Assembly (NCBI GenBank): GCA_027405735.1
Contig: JAPEHQ010000016.1
Span: forward strand, 992,001 to 1,056,000
Length of the DNA stretch: 64,000 nucleotides
Source of the DNA: Mucor racemosus
Lineage: Eukaryota > Mucoromycota > Mucoromycetes > Mucorales > Mucoraceae
Reading direction: 5' to 3'
In this document: positions 24,188 to 36,500 of the stretch, one piece after another
How positions within the stretch are numbered: the stretch's first letter is position 1
Layout of the letters: every line of letters begins with the position of its first letter
Program-made: the position numbers and the translations under genes
The notes under the pieces: model-generated
Told to the model about the DNA's origin: nothing
Databases searched by the model: none
What the model saw: the letters and a program-made list of their open reading frames with translations, nothing else

Positions 24188-26075
24188 CTATATAATGTTA
24201 TAACTCGTTGGAGTAGGGTCATTTTCTGTTGCTCCATATGAACTGCTAACAGGGGAAATCTTTAAATCAGCGTTATTATTGCTTCTAACTAAATAAAAAG
24301 AGCCTGTTCTTGTCAATGTGCGAGATGCTAAAGAATCCATAACAAAGTAAAAAGGAATGGTAATACCATGTATAACAACCGAAGATAATATCATAAAGTA
24401 AATAATTGGCTCCATCACCTGTCTAACGTAATTGTTTGTGCTATCTGATGGAAAGGATTCAATTGCAATTGTGTAATAGAACAATGCGCCTACACCAATT
24501 GGACCAAACCAACCCGCAAAAATAGCTTGTCTCTTATCTGATATGGCTGGAATATATTTATAAAAGGTCATGATTGCGGGTAATCTTCTAAAAAGTAAAA
24601 CACATGTAGCTAAGCCGAGTAGTGTTCCAATTGTAACTTGTGTATCTGGATTATTAAAAGTTGACCAAGGCTAATAAAAATGTTAAAAATCTAATATTCC
24701 ACATTATGGACTCGATGTTTACCATGGTGATTCCAATATACACAAAAATACTAAGATTGAGTAGCATATCAATAGCTTCAGATAAATGTGCATCTTCAGT
24801 TTCTTCTCTAAACCAATCATCCCATGTAAATGAATTTCCTGCAATGAAGCAAGCCAAAAGATCATCGCTACCCATTAATCCCACAGAGCCCATTAAAAAC
24901 AACTAAAAGACGAATCTTGTCAGGTAGATAATCAACATATTTACAATGAAATATCTTACTGCTAATGCAATAGCAAAAACTAGAAATGATTCCTTGTCAA
25001 TCCAATCTCTGAATTATTTTAAGTTTAAGTATGATATAAAATAAAGCGTACATTGTACTTTATAAACATACCTTTTCTCGGCAAACTTTAAGGTTTTTCT
25101 TGCCAAATAGCCTACAAAAAAACCAATAAAGATAGAGAATCCAATTTCATAACCCATGATATACCATGACCATTTGAAGAAAGCCTCAGTAGTTGATGGT
25201 ATTTGAATAAGGTAAATAGCTAAAAATAGAAAGGGGTAGCCAAGACCATCATTGGCAGCACTTTAAATGTATTTTAACGATTGCAATATCTCAAATGTAT
25301 AAACACAATTCCTTACCTTTCTGCTATAATTATGTGTCGAATGTTTTTTGGTACGTATTTCTCAGCAAAATGGCCCTGTACAATTGAATTTGCCAATACC
25401 TGCATATTGATTATTACACAAAGTAATTCATATGGTTGATATTCCAACTTACTGGATCAGTGGGCGTAAAGCAAGATGCTATCATGAGAGCTTCAAGCTA
25501 TATATATATATAAATACAAATATTATGAAAATTTATAAACAATATAAATATTGATGATATACACATTTAATACTTTACAAATAACAATTTAGGTACAAAG
25601 TACCAAACGCATAATCCTGTGATCATCCACATAAATATCATTACAGGGCCCAGCAATACTAATAATGACCGAAATTCTGTTTTCAGATATGCTTTCGGTA
25701 AAGATACACCTGCTGCCATCACCTTTAAAACAAAAAATTAACATTTGATTTGCATTTTCACGGAATTCATGTACCTGAATTGCAATAACGATTCTTGAAA
25801 ATTGTCGCGTCATGTCTTCTTTATATATCCAACTATCGATATTAATCAAATTAAAACCAATTGGACCACATAAAATCCCACAAAGGATCGCTATAGCTGT
25901 TGTTTGTATTAATAAATATTGATTGTAGTACAATTGAGCTATTTTCTTTTTGGGTACACATACAAGCTTCTGAAATGTATAACTTTTGTTTAATAACTAA
26001 TGAACAAACGCCATATAATAAAATGAATGCACCAAATATAGCTGCTATGACAGAAATAGTATTATCAATGTCCAT
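24188..26075 (-). CDS. NHA1: Nha1/Sod2-type Na+(K+)/H+ antiporter
   Basis: Multi-pass membrane exchanger of the fungal CPA1 group that exports Na+ or K+ for H+. It is assembled from several exons. The N-terminus MDIDNTISVIAAIFGAFILL starts at 26075; the longer upstream frame has no ATG. Then come KQKLYISEA, a conserved GPIGFNLINID segment, CFTPTDPVLANSIVQGHF, an AESAANDG motif split by an intron near 25320 (the family's ion-binding Asp lies here), DDLLACFIAGNSFTWDDWF and GWFGPIGVGALFYY. The order and motifs follow yeast Nha1. The C-terminus after the last membrane segment is short (ends SYGATENDPTPTSYNII), whereas yeast Nha1 has a long regulatory tail, so length is closer to Sod2. Several exon borders are approximate. 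Confidence 0.9.
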
Positions 26076-26504
26076 AATTTGTATAAAAATCAAATCAAAA
26101 AGTTAATTTTTTTTGCGATTTAGATGAAGAAAAAGAGGGATTTTTTGTCTTTTGATTTCAAGAAAGCTTATTTATATAGCATAAAAAACTCTGAATCAAA
26201 TGATAGATATAGTATGCCCCCTTGATTTATTTTCTTTATCCTGATATCCGAGATTTCATTAATCTGTGTAATGGTTTAAAAACAACTAGGGTGATTGTAA
26301 AAGAAAAAAAAAAAAAAAAAAAAAAAAGTAGAAAGCATATTTTAAGGGATCGAAATAGTCGCTATTGTTGTTTGCTGAAAGCACAGAATTTTATTTACTA
26401 ATTCTTGCAAATATACAGTATTAAGGGTTATATGGTAAAATGTTTTTGGTTATCATGCATTTTCGTTGAGTAATGTAATTATAAATACAAATAATGGAAG
26501 CCAA
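26076..26504. promoter_or_regulatory. Spacer between WW protein and antiporter genes
   Basis: Both flanking genes are on the minus strand, so this should hold the 3' UTR of the WW gene and the antiporter promoter. It contains a 23-nt A run near 26305-26327 (a T tract on the coding strand). Confidence 0.4.
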
Positions 26505-29500
26505 TCATTGAGGTCGGACAAATGTTTCTTCTCCTGTTACTGGATTATGATAATAAATATCACCAGAGTCATTCATTTTAACTTTCCAAGGTGATGGTAG
26601 TCTCTTGCTCTTGGTTTTCTTCAATGTAGTAGGAGCGGGAGAAGAAGAAACAGCTTCAACAGTAGGTTTATTTACTACTACTACCATAGGTTCTTGTAAA
26701 GATGCAGGAGGTGATGGCAATGGTGGATTTTGTGATGACATTGATTTAAATTGCTCTGTGGTGTTACGATCAGGGGATGAATTATTGATGCTTGATACCA
26801 AATCAGTAAATGCGCTATTTGTGCCTAATACTGTTGTGTTACTTGAATGAACATTCTCATGACTTGTCATATTTGTCCCCACTAACGTGGAGACAGTAGA
26901 TGAATGCTTGAGAGTATCATTTACAGAATTATGTAATTTCTGATGTTGTTCAAATGGCATAACAACATTACCGTCTGCTAAATTAATTTTAGCTGGAGTA
27001 CTAGCATCTAGTATCATTTGGTTATTTGCTGCAACCAATGTATCAGTTGTTGAGGCTACAGAAAAGCTAACATTTGAAGTTTCAAAAGTAGCAGTGGCAT
27101 CGTTATTTACAGTTTTTGTTGCCAAAGATCGAGGTTTAACTGGAATTGCTATATCCATTACAATATCATCGCGATCATCAATATCCAATTGTCGTAAAAG
27201 TTCTTGATCTAATCGCTCTTGCTCCTTTGCTGCTCGTTTCTTGATTGCTGCCCTTGTAGCTTGAGTAATAGCTGTATTCTTGATTGGTGGTTGTGCTCCA
27301 TCCAACGTTGTTGTTGTTGTTGCTACTGTTGCCGTACCACTTACAAGTGGAACTGAAGAAGAATGTTCCTTTTCATTATTATTATTATTCTTTGTGGAAT
27401 CTAAGAAAGGCGAATCACTAAACATTCTTCGTTTTCGTGATTGATTTTGATTTTCAGTTTCGGTATCAGTAGCATCATTCAAAGCATTTGTTCTCTTCAA
27501 TAATGTAGCAGGAGGCACATTGATTTGTTTACTACCAACAGCACAAGGTACTGGAGCAGTTCCGTTATTATCGAGAGCTTGACTCTCTGTAGTAGGTATG
27601 ATATCAGAGCTTTCCTTATTTTTTTTCGATGAAGCATTTGATTTATCACTGATCGATACAACGGATACCTCTTGCTTAATAGGCACAATCCCATCATTAA
27701 TTTCAATATTCTTAGCAACTTTTGGCTTATTGGCATTTGGCGAAGATTTCGATTGAGTAGCAGCCTTAGAAACAGCAGGTGAATCGCTTTTGCTGTAAGA
27801 AACAGCAGAAGTAGTTGTAGTCTTAGACTTTGAAGCAACAGGAGAAGGTTTTGTGATGATTTTATGACTAATAGGAGTAGGTTGCTTTGCAGATGGTTGC
27901 TTTGATCCTGATGAGACGGCAGTAATTGAAGAAGAAGCTTCATGATCGGCTCTGACTCGACCATTGTTATATGATCCGGTAGATGTTCCTAATGGAGGGT
28001 ATGATCTTATATCTTTAAGTTTACTACTTTGATTCAATCGATTATTAATTGAGTCATCCGATTTCTTTACTGGAGGTGGAGAAGACTTTCTTGCGCTAGA
28101 AGATGTTGATGGGAACGACAATTTTCTGACAGCTGGAGATTTTCGGCGATATTGAGGTGGCAACGGTCTTCTATTATAATCAGGAACATAACGATCAGCT
28201 TGGCGTCGCAAGAAAGGTGCCTGTTCTTCATCACTACTAGTGCCTGGGGAATAATCTCTATATCTTTGAGATGAATCGCGTCTTCTTCTTCTTGGAGGTG
28301 ATCGAGAACGAGAAAACGAACGAGAACGAGAACGGGATTGAGATCTGGAGCGAGATTGAGATGACGAACGAGACCAAGTACGACGATCAACAGACATTGG
28401 TGAAGGAGATCGTATGGTATACCTACTTTTCGAAATACGAACACTACTACCATCTGAACCACTAGACAATGATCTTCTTCTTTTAGGAATTGTTGGAGAA
28501 ATGGATCGCTTTGGTTTTTTTCTAATAGGTGATTTCTCGCGACTTTTATCGCAACGAGTTTTAGAAGCAGTAGAAGAATTAGAAGTAGCAACAACTACTT
28601 TTCGATTGACAGTAGCACTTGACATGATATCCTTATCCGATCCATCATCCTCACTATCACTTTGGCGAGTATGCTTTCGATTTGAATTACCATCATTCTT
28701 GTCCGAACCTATTGGGCGGGAAGCGATAATTTTAATCGATTTAGCAAGTATGTCTCTTTGATTTATGGGAGTATCTTCCATTTTATCTTTACTAGCATCA
28801 TGAACTTCAACAGGTGCATGTCGAACAGCTTTTTTTTGTTCAGATTTGCTACGCGAAATACTTGATGAAGTGGTAGTACTTTCAGAAGAAACTGAACCAT
28901 CTTTCTTTGTTTTGGGAGAAGATGTAGGTAATGCCACAGGAATACCAGACGTGGTAACGTTAGAAACAGGAATCGAGGCAGAACCAGCAGTGGCAGTAGC
29001 AGTAGCAGTAGCAGTAGGTAAAGGAGCAGAAGTGGTAGTAGGGGATTGATGCAAGACTTGCTGACCGTTATTCATACTTACTTGATTCATATTACCATTA
29101 AAATATTGATAAGGGGTATTAAAACCAGAAACTGCACTGGCATTTGGGTTGCGCACAAATGAAATAATAGGATTAGGGTTAGTAGTAGGGCTAGAATCTC
29201 TAGGTATGAAACTAAAAGCGTTTTGCGGTATAGGAGGTGTAGATGAAGAAGAAACTGAAGGTGATGGCGACTGATAAGATATAGGAATATTATCATTATT
29301 GTTATTATTCATTGTGCTGGCATTATTATTAGCGTTGAAATTAGGATGGAATCGCAAAACGCCATTTTCGTTGTTCATATGTGGTCTGTAATAGATAGGG
29401 GGAGGAGAAGAGGTTTGCATTACCATATCAGAGTAGTTGGCTTGTTGAAAATTAGGTTGATGTTGATAAAAATTAGCATTCTGTTGTTGTTGTTCCAGGT

Positions 29501-29645
29501 GTATTGGACGCACAATTCTCAAGCCAATATCTGATGGTTGTTGACTTCCAGAATAACTTCGCTTTTCTCTGGGAGGTACCGTCTTCCCTAATCGACTAAA
29601 GACTTCTGGCAATTGCTCTTCAGATGTTGAACTACTATATGGCAT
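26505..29645 (-). CDS. Large disordered Ser/Arg-rich protein with C-terminal WW domain
   Basis: Single open frame of 1046 codons, start MPYSSSTSEEQLPEVFSRLG. Most of it is low complexity: Asn/Gln/Ser-rich (residues ~30-200), Ser/Thr-rich with an alternating Ser-Arg stretch at about residues 420-465 (SRSQSRSRSRSFSRSRSPP), and a basic RSKSEQKK-like region. The last ~30 residues form a WW domain (PSPWKVKMNDSGDIYYHNPV...RP) with the first W, the Tyr pair and the final Pro. The canonical second Trp is replaced by Phe (EETFVRP). RS and WW together suggest pre-mRNA processing or transcription-coupled work in the nucleus, but that is inference. I do not recognise a specific orthologue. Confidence 0.8.
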   Translation of the reverse strand: MPYSSSTSEEQLPEVFSRLGKTVPPREKRSYSGSQQPSDIGLRIVRPIHLEQQQQNANFYQHQPNFQQANYSDMVMQTSSPPPIYYRPHMNNENGVLRFHPNFNANNNASTMNNNNNDNIPISYQSPSPSVSSSSTPPIPQNAFSFIPRDSSPTTNPNPIISFVRNPNASAVSGFNTPYQYFNGNMNQVSMNNGQQVLHQSPTTTSAPLPTATATATATAGSASIPVSNVTTSGIPVALPTSSPKTKKDGSVSSESTTTSSSISRSKSEQKKAVRHAPVEVHDASKDKMEDTPINQRDILAKSIKIIASRPIGSDKNDGNSNRKHTRQSDSEDDGSDKDIMSSATVNRKVVVATSNSSTASKTRCDKSREKSPIRKKPKRSISPTIPKRRRSLSSGSDGSSVRISKSRYTIRSPSPMSVDRRTWSRSSSQSRSRSQSRSRSRSFSRSRSPPRRRRRDSSQRYRDYSPGTSSDEEQAPFLRRQADRYVPDYNRRPLPPQYRRKSPAVRKLSFPSTSSSARKSSPPPVKKSDDSINNRLNQSSKLKDIRSYPPLGTSTGSYNNGRVRADHEASSSITAVSSGSKQPSAKQPTPISHKIITKPSPVASKSKTTTTSAVSYSKSDSPAVSKAATQSKSSPNANKPKVAKNIEINDGIVPIKQEVSVVSISDKSNASSKKNKESSDIIPTTESQALDNNGTAPVPCAVGSKQINVPPATLLKRTNALNDATDTETENQNQSRKRRMFSDSPFLDSTKNNNNNEKEHSSSVPLVSGTATVATTTTTLDGAQPPIKNTAITQATRAAIKKRAAKEQERLDQELLRQLDIDDRDDIVMDIAIPVKPRSLATKTVNNDATATFETSNVSFSVASTTDTLVAANNQMILDASTPAKINLADGNVVMPFEQHQKLHNSVNDTLKHSSTVSTLVGTNMTSHENVHSSNTTVLGTNSAFTDLVSSINNSSPDRNTTEQFKSMSSQNPPLPSPPASLQEPMVVVVNKPTVEAVSSSPAPTTLKKTKSKRLPSPWKVKMNDSGDIYYHNPVTGEETFVRPQ

Positions 29646-31437
29646 AATTTCAGATCTATAGAGGAAGGAGTTGAAAGAAACAGAAAGAAGGGAATCGTAT
29701 CACAAACGCTAGAAAAAAATCTTTTTATTTGACTTTGTTTGAGTGGGACATTGAAATAAAACCTTGTTCATGAGAACATATAACGTTTAGGTAAAAAGGA
29801 GATATTGAGAGATAATGCAATGTAATAATTATTAGATTAAAAACTAACATCAACAAGTTGTTTTAATCTTGTTAAATTAGTTGTTTTTTGACATTTAATG
29901 TGTGTACATGTGCAGAAAGATTTTGTTCGACAGATTGATTTTGTTTTTGTACAGTATAAGCTAGTAGATCGAGTTTTTGTTCCCAGGTCCCATCATATCT
30001 TTTAAAATCAGACTTTATATATTATAGGAATCACAACACTTGTGCGTCAACTCTATATCAAATTTGGCGTTTTCTTCGTATATATACTACATATTTTTAT
30101 AGCATTATAAGCACGTTTTAAGGTTGATTTTGTTAATGGAAGTTCGGATCATTCAGCTTATTTGGATTTTTTGTTTATTAAACATCCAATTAAAAAATAG
30201 CAGAACGTGCATGAGCAGCATGCGATTGTTTGTAAATTTTAGTAGAGATTTTTTATTTTTAAATTCTGCTATGAAAACTCTTTAGAAGCATATTTAATTC
30301 TTTTTCATCCCACTCATTTTTTTTAGGCCTCTTATTCATTTTACAGCTAATTCAAACTCCTTGGAAGTTTGTTGCCATGGCAACTGTATTGGAACATGCA
30401 ATGTTCATGAGGTGAATGCTTCTTCAAGAACAAATAAGCATTAGTGTCTGCATATTCCTGGTGTAACATTTGAAAAATAACAAAATAGATACAGAAAATC
30501 TTGTTGTATATTGCTTAAAATCAAGTATCCATTAATACATCATATTTCCAGAATATAATCATAATTCATTTTATAAAAAAAAAAATATTACATTGCAATA
30601 TACTCATCTATGCAAATTCAATTGTCAGATGATGAATACATGTATACCGACTATTTGTATATATATTCCTTTGTGAATATATCTCTTTAAGGAGTATTTA
30701 CCCATAAATTGGCATCAGAGTTCGCAATTGAAGAAATGGTTGATTCTGAAATGATGTATGAATTCCATTAAAAGAAATTCGTTTCATTGTCCACTCGGGG
30801 TTTATGGCAGCTAATCCCAAATTGTCCCATAATCAAAGGACTTTTAGGATCGAGGCGAAATCAGCAAAGAGAATTGAAACTGTTTGAGTGTCGCCATTAT
30901 TCAAAACACATTCTGATTTATTACTTGTTTGTGTTGAAATACATGTTTAAAAATACATCTTTCATCCCAGGCATATACTTTAATATCCTGGGTTTTTATT
31001 GTTTTTTTTTCTTTTGGAAAGAAGAGAATTTACCTTACATCTAGACTATTGAAACTAATAACCGTCTTTTTCTATTTTATGCAATCGAATGGCAAATTTT
31101 TCTTTTAAGACAACACAACATGCAATATTTATTTACTCACGTCCTTATGATACTTTCCTAAATCATCAAGTTTGAGAACGTATTTATTTGCAGTTGTAAT
31201 TAAAGCAATGTGAAGAGTAACACAAAGTTTATAGTTCAATAAACGTGTTTTGGTGTTGGTTATACATTTAAAGGTGCGCGGCGTATTCTGAACATTGTTT
31301 AACATGTGAAAGAATACACGCCTTTTATTGTTTATGAAATAATCATTTGCCTCCTTCTCCTACTCCACTTTTTTTTCTTTTTCTTTCTCTTTTCTCTCAT
31401 TCCCATTTTCTATTTTATCAATCTAATTATATATAAC
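29646..31437. other. Intergenic between divergent genes, with possible LTR-element remnant
   Basis: Should hold two divergent promoters. At 30709-30720 TTGGCATCAGAG resembles a tRNA-Met-type primer-binding site of Ty1/copia elements. It follows a TATA-containing, LTR-like stretch and is followed by frames at 30737-31044 with no clear match. Low confidence as a retroelement remnant. Confidence 0.35.
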
Positions 31438-31892
31438 ATGTCTGCTCAAGTTGCTGGATATACTGTTTCAAAGGTAAATCAAAACATGGTTGATTTGACA
31501 TGAAGTAAACGTATTAATTGATATATATTTGAATTTCATTATAGACTACCCCTTTGAATCTCAGTGTTAATGAGGCCATTATGAACTCAAGAAAATCAAG
31601 TTCTTTCTTGACACATATGATTGTTATGATTGACCCACAACAAATCAAAGCAAATGAAATTGCAAAGGTAAAAAAAAAAAATGATTTTGGTAACTCTGTT
31701 TATCCATACTAAAATCATCTATTTTAGGATGCTTATGAAGAATGTTTACAATTAAAAGAATATCTTTCAGAACAACTTTGGTCTGAGGTTGAGACTGATG
31801 GTATTTCAGAAGTGCAAGCAGCTCTTGATGAACTTACTCAAGCCTTGAATAAATATGAAATGACAAACGATATGATCGAAGGAGAATGGTAA
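31438..31892 (+). CDS. Small conserved-looking protein of unknown function (three exons)
   Basis: Exons 31438-31473, 31545-31667 and 31728-31892 join with clean GT-AG borders into 107 residues, starting MSAQVAGYTVSK and ending NKYEMTNDMIEGEW. The last exon is acidic and helix-prone (LKEYLSEQLWSEVETDGISE). No signal peptide, membrane segment or metal motif. I do not recognise the family. The regular intron structure and a pyrimidine-rich leader ahead of the ATG support a real gene. Confidence 0.75.
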
Positions 31893-32559
31893 AGTTTCTA
31901 TATAGTTTCAATGAATCAATCCCCTGTATTCATTTGTGAATTCTTCAAAACAATAGGGAGTTTATCGAATCATCTACTTGTTGTGTCCCCTCTTATTAAT
32001 TATTATTAATCATACCAATATCTGTTACTCCAAGTTAAACTCAAATCCCAAATCTTTTAGTTTTTAAATAATAAATATAAAAAATTTAGTAATGTAATTC
32101 TTGTTCATCATGTTATGTGAGCATCACAATATACGCAATATACGTATATGCATTGAAAATCATTTATATGTATTTTAAAGTGATTTTGCATCATATGTAC
32201 ATATGTGGTATTCTTAAAGGAGGTCATTCATTTCTAAATCATCACATTTCACCGATTGAGTTTTCAGTTCATTTGACATGACCAATATAATCCCAGCAAA
32301 TTCGAATTGAAATAAATATCGTAATTCACCATGTGTTACACTATTATCGAATATGCAAACAGAATATTTGAGAAGCGCAAATTCCAGAAAAGCATGTAGC
32401 TTTGTTTTTAACAACACGATGCTAGCTATCTTAATTCTTTATATATATATATATATACTACAAATGGTACTTTTTTGAAAAAAAGAGACAGGTCAATCAA
32501 AATGGTCAGAACTTTCATTGAAAAAAAGACTTTTTTCTTTTTGTGAAATAATGTAAACC
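31893..32559. other. 3' flank of the small gene, AT-rich
   Basis: Contains a TA microsatellite near 32440-32457. No further gene supported. Confidence 0.4.
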
Positions 32560-33660
32560 TACATTTTTCTACTAGAAAAACTGTTTGTTATATCATACAT
32601 TCATTAAAAAAATTGCAAAATCTAGCCTGCAGGGAGACGCCGTAATTGTGTGTAGTGAGATCGAGTGTCTAAGTCTCTTATACTATGATATAGCTAAGTT
32701 TTGAATAAAAAAGTTCTTTCTTTTTTCAACTTTTCTTATGTTTAACCATGTGCTGTCTGAAAATTCAGATTTTGTAGCTGACATTTTCGGGACTCATTTC
32801 ATCCTTACCAATACTCATGATTTTGATCAAAAAACAGAAAAATCAAGTTTTCATACCAAAATCAACGTTTAAATATACTATATTGTGAGAACAAATTGTA
32901 GCTATAACTAATACACATTTGAAAAAAACTTAATATCAAACATTAAATAATAAAAATTTGTACTTTTACCCCAAAAACAATTTTTTGATTAAAGGATTTT
33001 CATGTAATACTTTGCAATAAAACAGGTTGTTATTTTTTATTGAGCAAATAGAGCGCTAAAGTCTGTATATGTGTATATTTTTTGTTTTTATAATTGGTAG
33101 TATGATTAACTCTAGATTTGCAAAACCAGAAAAAAAAAATTAAAAAATGTCAAAATTGATGATCTGGACAAAAATAATTTTTTAAATTAATATTCCGCTT
33201 ATAAGCCCTGTAAGTCTTAAAAATAAGAAATTTGAAAACTTTTTCAACAATCTACGATGCTGTACCCATCCAATTCAAGTTTATTGTTATAAAATTCCTT
33301 TAATCAGATTCGCCAGTTCCATCTACAATACAAGACAAGATTGGATGTATAGGACACCATGTCAAATCATACAAATAATCGTCTGCATGTTCAAATTAGC
33401 AAAGAGGAGAGATAGCAGATGCTTTTTAATAATACTCTACAAAAGGCTATTCTTTTTTAAAAAAAAAAGGATGTTTATAAACCTCATTCATATTTGTTAT
33501 AAAAATATAAATTTTTCGCCTAATCGAGCGTAACGAGATAGAGCTGCCAGTCGTGATATATTCATTAGAAAAACTGCAAAAGCGAGCCCATAGGGCGACG
33601 CCGTAATTGAGCGTAGCGAAATTGAACGGCTAGTATAGTATACTACTTTGGTAAGAAAAA
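32560..33660 (+). mobile_element. Element A, fragmentary copy
   Basis: Collinear with the right arm of inverted repeat 1 (about 11440-12200), starting CTACTAGAAAAAC, but visibly diverged (many substitutions per 100 bases). After a dynein fragment at 33304-33395, a second piece at 33530-33650 repeats the GC-rich segment GAGCGTAGCGAAATTGAACG, so the copy is rearranged. Confidence 0.78.
33304..33395 (-). pseudogene. Captured dynein intermediate chain fragment, neighbouring part of the exon
   Basis: Minus-strand translation FEHADDYLYDLTWCPIHPIL followed by SCIVDGTGESD matches the dynein intermediate chain consensus (F....DYVYDV.WSP.HP..FA.VDG.G). It keeps the part that is deleted in 8142-8350 and lacks the following WD40 part, so the two copies lost different pieces of one ancestral insert. 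Confidence 0.78.
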
Positions 33661-33964
33661 AAAGCGTTGATCGGGTGGGCGTTAGAGGCCAAAAAGAATA
33701 TATTGATGTTTCAAGGATTCTATCACAACGAAATCATAAAAGTAAAAACAAATAAATTATATCAGAATGAAACTTAACATCTAGACTATACACCGGTATT
33801 TTTTTGTTTTTCTACATGAAAATTAAAACTTCTTGCGGCATATGGACAAAGCAAAACATCCAAATATTCAAAAGATTGATTTTGAATATAATAATTTTGA
33901 TTGCATATCTAATACCTCAATTTGATGATTGTAAATCATGTCAATATATGCATGAATTGAGGTG

Positions 33965-34006
<42 letters not shown>

Positions 34007-34249
34007 ATTTGGTTTTTATTTGATGAAAGAATGGGATATATAATTAAATATAAAAAAAGAAGTTGTTGTAGAGTTAAGAAAGAGCTGAATTTTTCTTCAA
34101 ATGTATAATAACCTTTTCTTTGTAAAAAAAGAGGGAAAGAGAGAGAAAGGTAATGTCTATATTAAAATGTCTTGGTGTGTTGTATAATGCAGTGTAAAAT
34201 AAAAGAAAAAACAATAGAAATGCTCACAATAACATAAAAGTCAAATAAT
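33661..34249. other. Intergenic with (ATT)n microsatellite
   Basis: An ATT run at 33965-34003 and the 3' flank of the reductase gene. No gene. Confidence 0.6.
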
Positions 34250-36500
34250 TTAACTCCAAATATCTTCTTGGTAACGACCAGTTGTTCTTAGACTCTTGAC
34301 ATATTCATGAGCCTTATCCTCAGCCATACCACCGTATTCGATAGCACAATTTATAAAAGTTTGATTTACATCACGAGCCATGTTCTTGGCATCACCACAG
34401 ACGTATACATAACCTCCTTTTTGCAACAATTCCCAAACTTGTGCTCCATTTTCTTGAATGCGATGTTGAACATACACCTTTTGAGCTTGATCGCGTGAGA
34501 ATGCAGTAACAATACGAGAATCACCACCCAATGTTTCGAAGAGCTCAGGCCATTCATCAGAATACAAGAAGTCTTGAGATTCATTACGACTTCCATAGAA
34601 TAAAAGTGTGGTACCAACAGGTTTGCCATTACGTTTTTCAACAGCACGCTCACGAACAAAGCCACGGAAAGGAGCAACACCTGTACCGGGACCAATCATG
34701 ATAACAGGAACACTTGGATTACGAGGTAACTTGAATTGAGAATGACGAACATGAACAGGGACCTTATGACAATGACCATCAGGACCCAAATAAACTTGAC
34801 GAGGACCTGATAAATCATAATGAGGTTGTCCTTGACCATCAGCAATAGTCAACTCATTTTGCATTTGAATGCTATATAAGAAATTCGAATTAACACCATA
34901 AACAGTACGATGAGGTGTAGAAAGTGGTTGATAGGACAAGGTAACAATTGTAGCAGAGATAACCTTGGGGCTTTCCTTTGCAGAACTTGAAATAGAATAG
35001 AAACGAGGTTGCATACGTGCAATAGTTTCAACAATCAAATCAAAAGGAACATTAGCAAAAAGACCAGGACGAGTATCAGCACCTGTAACTAATTGAAGAA
35101 CTTCACCGAGATTGCGACAAGCATCACCGACTTGTATACGATATTCATCTTTATCAGTGGCTAATGTAGTCAAATTTGCCTTGGCTTCATCAGTGGGAGC
35201 ATACTCGACAAAAGAGTTCAAAACTTGACGAGAAATGGGAGCACAAATTTCAATGTAATATCTAAAAATGGAGCGATAAGTGGTAGGAACAGGGAAAGGA
35301 TGTTTCTTGGGTGCCATAGGATCAATAGCTTTGATCAAAACAACTGTATCCAATTTGTCTGTCAAACCTAAAACAGATGCAAGACGATTTACTTCGATTT
35401 CATTGTTGATGGGCCAAATGGCAAGATGATCACCAGTGTTGTAACTCAAATTGGTACCACTAATGTCAACCTCAATATGCATAAAATGACGGTCTGCACC
35501 GTGGACGAGCTCTCGGGATGTCATGGTAGCAATGTATGGACGCTTGGCATCATAAATAGTCTTACTATTTAGGTTTAATTAGTAATCACATCACTCTCTC
35601 ATTCTCAATTTAAAGACTTACGCGTTGTTCTTGGCCTTTTCAGCTAATTCACCAAAGTAAACATCATTTTTCTCATATTCAGATAACTCTTCAACCAAAT
35701 AAACAGGCTGTCTAGGTCCGGATCTAGCAGAACTTTCATCGACACCCAAGGTTTCACAAAAGGCAGGCCACATGAGTTCTTTCCATGTTAAATAATCCTC
35801 CTCCATAGAAGCATCATCATCACCCTCACCAGCTTCACCAACAAGATTACCACCCAATTTTGAAAGAGATTTGTTGATACGACGAGAAACTTCATTATAT
35901 TGATCATAAGTCTTGTTTCCCAAACCAAACATGACATAATTCAAATTTGTCAAAGGCTTATCTTCGCTACTTTCAGAGAAGGTAGGTTCGTCTTCAGTAA
36001 CAAGATCCCAAAATTCCATAGCATTATCAGTAGGGTCACCTTCACCATAAGTAGCCAATACAAAGACAACAAGTTTATCTTTGGGCACTTGATCCAAATA
36101 GGTGAGATCGTATAATTCCAAATCTGCGGTCATACAACTAACACCAAATCTTTGAGAGCATTCCTTTGCAATACGAGCTGCAAAACCTTCTGCTGTACCT
36201 GTCTGCGAACCGTAAAATACGATAACTCTACGACCCTATCATTTAATTTAATAAACCTTGTTCTGGTCGTGATATTCAAATCTTTTTTTTTTTTTTTACC
36301 TGTTGCTCCATCACCTTGACAAAGTTTGTTTCTCTCTTTGGCTGTGCTGGAGTAGCGTTGGTTACTAAGTTTTGCTTCTTTTTGCTAAATAATCCAGCAA
36401 TTTGATGTCTGCTAAACCAAGCGGCTGTGCCTAAACCGATAGCGGTTAACAGAACCAAATCAGTTGTATCGAATAAAGCTGTTTCAGGCTCAGGATCCAT
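34250..36500 (-). CDS. NCP1: NADPH-cytochrome P450 reductase
   Basis: Passes electrons from NADPH through FAD and FMN to microsomal P450s and other ER oxygenases. Three exons (36300-36500, 35622-36235, 34250-35564) give 709 residues, normal for the family. An N-terminal membrane anchor (LVLLTAIGLGTAAWF, residues ~13-28) is followed by a Lys-rich stop-transfer segment. The FMN-binding flavodoxin domain starts RRVIVFYGSQTGTAEGFAAR and includes LATYGEGDPTDNA and FGLGNKTYDQYN. The FAD/NADPH part contains RFYSISSS (FAD contact), IGPGTGVAPFRGF (NADPH), FYGSRN, and ends DIWS with the terminal aromatic Trp. A (T)n tract lies in intron 1. Intron phases join cleanly. Divergent from the NRAMP gene upstream. 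Confidence 0.97.

Noticed and set aside
28067..28594. Leu-rich 175-codon frame
   Set aside because: Same-strand frame-shadow of the Ser/Arg-rich gene; composition is typical of an alternative frame of AGN/TCN codons.
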